Positions 57,875-64,000 of a stretch of 64,000 bases of DNA are shown piece after piece. The first letter of the stretch is position 1. Each line of letters starts with the position of its first letter. Source of the DNA: Atopsyche davidsoni (lineage: Eukaryota; Arthropoda; Insecta; Trichoptera; Hydrobiosidae). Location of the stretch: positions 4,749,501-4,813,500 of the forward strand of contig JAILWY010000009.1 of the NCBI GenBank assembly GCA_022113835.1, in the 5' to 3' direction. The notes beneath the pieces are model-generated. The model ran no database searches. It was not told the origin of the DNA and worked only from the letters and a program-made list of their open reading frames with translations. Position numbers and translations under genes: made by a program.

Positions 57875-60800
57875 TATATCTACGAAACAAGATAACTCTT
57901 ATAAAATATGTAGTATTTACTCAGTGAAAGTGTGTAAATCACATATATTATTTAACTTTTGACACGGTCTGTATATACTTATATAGATTTAATCATGGTT
58001 ATTTAAATTAATGATAATATTTAATAGCTTGAGCGTCACGTGTGATCAGTGACAGTACGTGTTATTATTTCATTTCTGATGTGGCAGTGGTATGCAAATT
58101 TTACTTTTAATTATTTTAGAATATATTATTATAAATATGCGAGTAGTATAAATTGCATGATATGCAATAGAATTGTTATCTCAATAAAAATATCACTAGT
58201 TGAAAGTCTGCGTTATAAGACACTTGTGTGTTTGGACAGACGGTTTACAATAATTTTATTACTTTAAATACAAAATGTATTTTAGGATGTTCTCATACTT
58301 AAAGACTTTTACTCATATTTGGTTTGATTTTTAGAATATTTTATTTTAAATAAAGCTTGATTATTTTTTCAATATTTTTGCTAATTGTGGTGTATGAAAA
58401 CATTATCAGCAAGTTAGATTTACAATGCATATTACAAAATTAATAATTAGAGACAGCTTGAACATTTTTAAAAATCCCAATTAAATTCTCCATTGTAATG
58501 CTCAAATAATACTTCTACTTCAAACCGAAGCGATACGCTAATATTTTTTTTTTTTATTTCACATACATATTATCAGTCATCAGCTATTGCGTTGTTGATT
58601 TATACATTTTATTGGCTTTAGGTATTTGTATCAGATTTATTCAAATTAGGCTGTAATCTACCGGCCTGGTTTTATTATCGAACAGCACGTATTAAAAATA
58701 TAGTTATCAGACCACAATTTAGAAGTCACTGTAGAATGTATGTACGTCGGTACGTGCTCACCTACTCGCGTACCGATGTCTGTAGATTTACCGTTTTTTT
58801 TTTTCAAAATGTTCGTGTTACGTACAATTATACAATGAATTATTGTTTCTGAAGCCTATTGACTATTATTACTACTGCTCGAATTATATTGGTATCACTG
58901 AGCACGAACAGTACTAAATACTTAATAGTTTTATTGAATCATAACAACGCAGTTAGTTTGAGTTTACAACAAAGAATAAGTTTATCTGTGGTTAAGGTAT
59001 CATCAATTATTGAGGAATGGAAGTAATACAAGAGTAACAAGCAATTTAATATTTTGATTGTTTTGCATGGTTTACAATATACGTCAGATTCTTATTAATC
59101 TCCCTGTAAGCCGCAAAAGCATCGTCAAGCTGTTGATAGGGCCTTTTAAATAGTTAGTAGTTTGGCCTCAAAATGCTTTTATTTTTGCAGATAAAAGATG
59201 ATTTGTAGTTAATAAAGTTAATAAGAAAAAAAAATCATATTTTTAAGTCAAGACTTTACGAAGATTTTTATGAAAAATGTAATAAAAAAATTATAAATGA
59301 AACTATAAAAAGAAGGTAATATACGTAACTGGGTCTTAAAACTGACTCTTGTAAATTAGGTTCAAAGATAAAAAATAGAATTAAAAAACTTTTTATGCAC
59401 TGTAAGTTTTAAATTCGCTATAACTTGTAAATAATATTGTGTATACTTTTAGGCAACCTTGATAAATTTTAAATATTACTTTACACGAGTTTATTTTGTG
59501 AAACGTCTTAGTTTCGAAGATAAATATCAAAGAGCCATTAATCACAAATGTCACACGTTTTACATAAGTTATTTAAATTTTAATTTTGAATAAATATACA
59601 GCATTTTATTTATGATCGATATCGCAATCGATTCACAAGAATGTTTTAAAAACGCAACGAATTTGTCAAACGCTATTGATGGCTCAGGTGCTGAGGAAAT
59701 GGCATGTCTTTACATATTACTATTGTTACATATAATTTTGCAACGTGAAGGATCATCAATAACCCGACCGTTTTACAAAAAAAAAATTCTTGCACAAACA
59801 GCTTGTAAAGGTGATAGATAAAAATTGCATTTATAATATATTCAACAAATCACAATCTTTTAATAAGTCTCATGACCTAGTGCGAATGTCTGATAATATT
59901 TATTCGAACTCGTGACTATAATAAATTGTTTTTTGCACGTATTTGCTTATTAACAATATACAGAAAATTGTGTATATTTTCATCGCAGTTCAATTCAAGT
60001 CTAACTTTACACAACCTCTCTTGAGCTTACAAACTACTCTATTTTATATAAAATACCAACTTTTTTAAATGTAAAGATGTTTATTTCAAAATTCTTCTAA
60101 TACATTTTATAGATCAAAAATCAAAACGCGCATAAAAACTGTAAAAGTAAAAAAAAAAAACTGTTCGAAATGGACTGTGTCAGTAAAAGAGTTTAATTAT
60201 ATTTAGTAATAACAGGTTTAAACGCATGTATACGTTCTTATATATGAAGAAAGTGATTAAACCATTAAAATTATAAAGACTAAATATAAATAAATATATG
60301 TTTACCAAATGCTCTTACTTTTATTTTACACTGCGTATTAAATCGATTTTAATCGAACCACTGCGTGTCAAATTTCTCCTTCCCACCGACCCTGTCACGC
60401 CCAAGTTGGGCCAATAACTACAATATTTACTCGTAATTGGCCTGAATCATATTGTTATTCGACCAGTTCATTCGCCATAGGTATACATTCTCGAAGCCTT
60501 TACCAAAGGTTGAAAGACCTTTTAATAACTCTTCCTCTACAACCGGATCGCCTTGAGTCTCAGGACGACTTTTATATGGGTCGTCTTTACCCACGAATGA
60601 CCTTGGGATCTTTTATAAAAAAGTATTGGAGAACGATTACTAGTATCTTTAGTTCATTAAAATATATATATTTTTTTATTAATTATAGAACATTTATTAT
60701 ATGATTTTTTTTGTTTTTTAGAAAACTGCGTTTAATAATGCTTATATTTAAAATCTAATGTGTCGAATTACAAAATATTTCAACAATTTTAAGGGAAATC

Positions 60801-62016
60801 ATACATCATAATTTTCTACAAACCGGATGATATCAATCTGAGAAAGTTACGGTATTTTCAAAACATTGACACTGATTACTTCAAAATATACTCACACGAC
60901 ATATAACTATTCTTTAAAAATTGATAAATCAACGTTTGAACAAAAATTAACACATCACAGCGTATGAACTATTATCAAATTATCCGAATCAAAAACTTTA
61001 TACTTAAAAAAGGGTTCTTAATTATTTCCTAAAGGGATAAATAAAACAGTTGAATCAAAGACACGTCAAAGCTAAAAATACTCTTTACAAAGCAACTGTA
61101 CTTAGTCACGATTCTGAATATCTTACACATCTATGACATTTCTTCCTATGAATGAAGTAACTTTTCAAAGTACCCTATCATTTTATTCTGGAAATCCGTA
61201 CTACGTAATATTCTTTAAAAATATAATTACACATATTATAAAAACTCGTTTCGTACAAGCAGTCATTTCTCGTATCCAAAATCATATCAATACATAACTA
61301 CAAACAAATCAAACTGCATTGATCCGTGCGTAAACACCTTTGCGAGTTCCAACTGTAGCATTGTGTGCGATTTATGTAATAATAAATACATTTAAAAAAA
61401 AAAACTGGTTCTTACGCATGCATGCAAGGTACAGTACCTCAGAAGGCTTGCCCAATACTTGACCCGTCACTTTTGTGAGTCAAACATAGGAAGTCACGAC
61501 CGTACGGTTATTGTATTCTGGTACACGCCCGTGGTGTACGACTAACAATAGGGTGCATTTGGGTTTCTTGTTTTGCTAGACACAACACCTCGTGATTGAG
61601 TGTCAGATATCTCGCTGATAAGTTACCGGCTTTTTAATCAAATGCCATTACGCTCGAAATTGTGTCGATAGAGTCGTATAGCGTGGTCGTGTCCAAGAGG
61701 ATTACGATACTCATTTTTGTTTCTGAAATTTCTTGCCATCGGCATATTACCACGTGTTTATTGCATATCTTGATGATTTGTTTTATTTGTCTTCGGGGAG
61801 AAAATGAACCGTTATTTAAATTTATAAATTGCTGAAAAATATTTATTAAAAACCAACTTACTACATATAAAAAGGACGTTTAAAAGTAACGTCTAATTTA
61901 GGTTTTTTAAAGGGTTGCTATACATTTGCAGATACCCATGACTAGTAAATCCGATAGACTTTGAGGCCCTTTTTTGGTTGATATCCCATGAAACAGTTAT
62001 GTGGCATTATTATATA
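57875..62016. other. AT-rich non-coding stretch
   Basis: No gene supported. An inverted repeat with 10 of 11 pairing positions (ACGTCGGTACG / CGTACCGATGT) lies at about 58744-58779. GC-richer patches occur at about 60350-60620 and 61410-61700. Confidence 0.5.
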
Positions 62017-62190
62017 TTATTACTAATATGATTAGGCACATTAGTTCATACACAGAAGATGATTTAAAGAAACTCTCAGAAAAATATCATCGTGATTTGT
62101 GTGACAAAAAATCACGATGTTATTTTTCTGAGAGTTTCTTTAAATCATCTTCTGTGTATGAACTAATGTGCCTAATCATATTAGTAATAA
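62017..62190. repeat. Long inverted repeat made from SINE body
   Basis: Arms of 82 nt (62017-62098 and 62109-62190) are reverse complements with a single mismatch around a 10-nt loop. Each arm contains the SINE body also present at 9567-9632 (AATATGATTAGGCACATTAG and the following AAGATGATT). The left half keeps the GTGTG start of the tRNA-like head, but the head itself is missing. Transcription from either side would give a long hairpin RNA. Confidence 0.85.
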
Positions 62191-64000
62191 TATAATAAAC
62201 CCGTAATGGATAATAAATACACATCTGATTGACGTTTAATAAAAAAATCGACATATTATTATATATCTCATATATTTTTAAAAAAAATTTAATGAAAAAT
62301 CTCAAGTGCAGGTGTTCTATGATATATATGAGCAACTTAAGTGATTCTTAACGTGTATTTTTAATTCAGGCCATTAAACATATTTCTTTCGCAATTCGTA
62401 TTGTAAATTAACTAATAATGCGAAATTAATGCTTCGACCGGGTTACTCCTCTGCAAGACAACCACATTAAACTTAAGATTGGATCATGTGATATTTATTG
62501 CAAAAAATACTTTGTAGTATAAACGTTATTTATTAGTTTATGCAATTTCTTATATAATATGCGTTTGCGGTTTGTAATTTTGATTCATTATTTTCTTTGC
62601 ACATAATATTTATGATTAACGTGAAGTCTCATATTTCACGTGTAATTTATTAACTTATTCTTCTTTTTCCTGTGGCGCTTCGGGTGACTGACTTGCGGCC
62701 TCGTTCACAGCAAACTGCTTTTCACCACTTCACTCCTTTGTCACTACTTCCAGCTTTTGTGTTTTCATATTTAAGCCATTCCTCTCTACTAATAATTCTC
62801 GATATGCAAAGAAAACACTATATTGCACAAATCCGATTGTCGTATTTAAATAATAGCCATGTGTTATCAAAGTGATAAGTAAATATTACGTATGTATTGC
62901 TATGCTAATATTAGTGCTAAAAGTCAGTGTTTTTTTCTTTGGTTTTCAACCTTACATTTATATGAGTATACGATTCAATTTGCGAAGTCTCATGGATATT
63001 TATTTTAAACAGCAGCATTGTAAACATGATTTTTTAAACCTAGTAAAATAGTTTATTTCAGTGATAGGCACAGGCTTAGTTCATTTATTAATTGTAAATG
63101 AAATTTGAATACATTGCAGAAACCTATAATTTATATATAAATTCACAGTGATGACTACCAAAAATAACAAGTACTATGTTTTTAAAAATTGTGAGTTCAT
63201 GATTAGTTAATATAACTTTGTATCTCTCTGAGTCAGATACAATGTAATTTTAATAACAATCTAACTTAGTGAATATTTAGCTCACGCGTAATTGTAATCC
63301 TTAGAGATAATATGATTTTATCTTGATAATCGTATTTTTATATTGGTATGTACACAGGCATTAGCGTCGCAAATCATTTCATATTAGATAAATCCGAGAG
63401 TATTAGCAAATCGCCTCCGTATCCAAAAGTACGAGACGCCAAAATTCCAAGATAATATCTCTAATCATGTTGTGGGGCCAACACAACCGAGAGAAAAAAA
63501 AACTCGTCCCATTTAGCGAATTAAACTGAGCGTGCGATACTTTTCCTTTGCACACATGACCTTTAATCCGGCAATAAGTAAAAGTGAATTCTCGACAATC
63601 GCGGCTGCCGACGGGCACGACATAATTCAGCAAAAAACCACCTTAAGGCTTTAAGACTTCACACCTCTCCCCTTCAGCCGTGAAATGAACCCGTTGACAT
63701 TACAGTCAACAAGTATAAAGAATTACGCTGCAGTTTTAGGCTGTTGTGATATATGCCATATTATATTCGCTGTTATTTTATTTTGGTTATTTAGACCGAC
63801 GTTATACTTAGTTGATGTCGGTAACTGATTGCATTGTCGTTCGAAAGGCTACCTAGAAACATTATAAAATTCAAACGCCTTCGCGTTGAATGATTCATTT
63901 GCATTTAAGAGGCGTTGATTTAATAAATGCGAATCAACTGTCATATTGACGACTTGAACTGGACAATTGTGCTGATGCTGAAGTCCACTGCTGTGGTCAC
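62191..64000. other. AT-rich non-coding stretch
   Basis: No gene supported. GC rises slightly at about 62670-62760 and 63400-63720, without a recognisable product. Confidence 0.55.

Overview
The window is animal nuclear DNA, most likely from an insect and possibly a lepidopteran. It is very AT-rich, with long A/T runs and no compact operon-like coding. It also carries metazoan-type retroelements: a tRNA-Tyr-primed LTR element, Penelope-type hammerhead ribozyme sequence and a tRNA-derived SINE. The order is inferred from general character only; no host protein in the window identifies the species. No conserved host protein-coding gene is recognised. Nearly all of the 64 kb reads as one long intron or an intergenic desert, sprinkled with short GC-richer islands that may be conserved regulatory elements.

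The one unambiguous genetic unit is a complete, very young LTR retrotransposon at 47457-52256 (4800 bp). It has two 259-bp LTRs with no difference found by eye, a 5-bp target duplication (GCTGT), a primer-binding site matching the 3' end of tRNA-Tyr, and a polypurine tract. Its single reading frame of 1396 codons starts at 47907 and ends inside the 3' LTR. The frame has no recognisable protease, reverse transcriptase, RNase H or integrase. A gag-like coiled-coil N-terminus is followed by 20 tandem 93-bp units, one hybrid unit and 10 tandem 108-bp units. It is therefore a non-autonomous, Gag-like-only element that probably depends on a BEL/Pao-like relative.

Two other signals deserve attention. 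(1) On the minus strand, three short blocks (7985-8053, 24147-24226, 37137-37219) resemble each other and are bounded by a pyrimidine-rich acceptor and a donor identical over ten bases (GTAAGATGCA). Each block begins with GTAYGT or a GTTCGT variant directly after the AG, the arrangement of recursive-splicing exons in very long introns. (2) At 22831-22876 there is a nearly complete type I hammerhead ribozyme of the minimal kind known from Penelope-like elements. It is preceded by a perfect 17-bp hairpin that would compete with its helix I. Decayed relatives may lie at 8205-8257, 12070-12110 and 15654-15692.

Smaller items are a tRNA-derived SINE (9560-9706), an 82-bp-arm inverted repeat built from the same SINE body (62017-62190), a local duplication (44594-44934), a possible MITE (53000-53274), two hAT-like termini, and candidate regulatory clusters (CRE sites near 12.46 and 16.68 kb, octamer sites near 40.84-41.01 kb).
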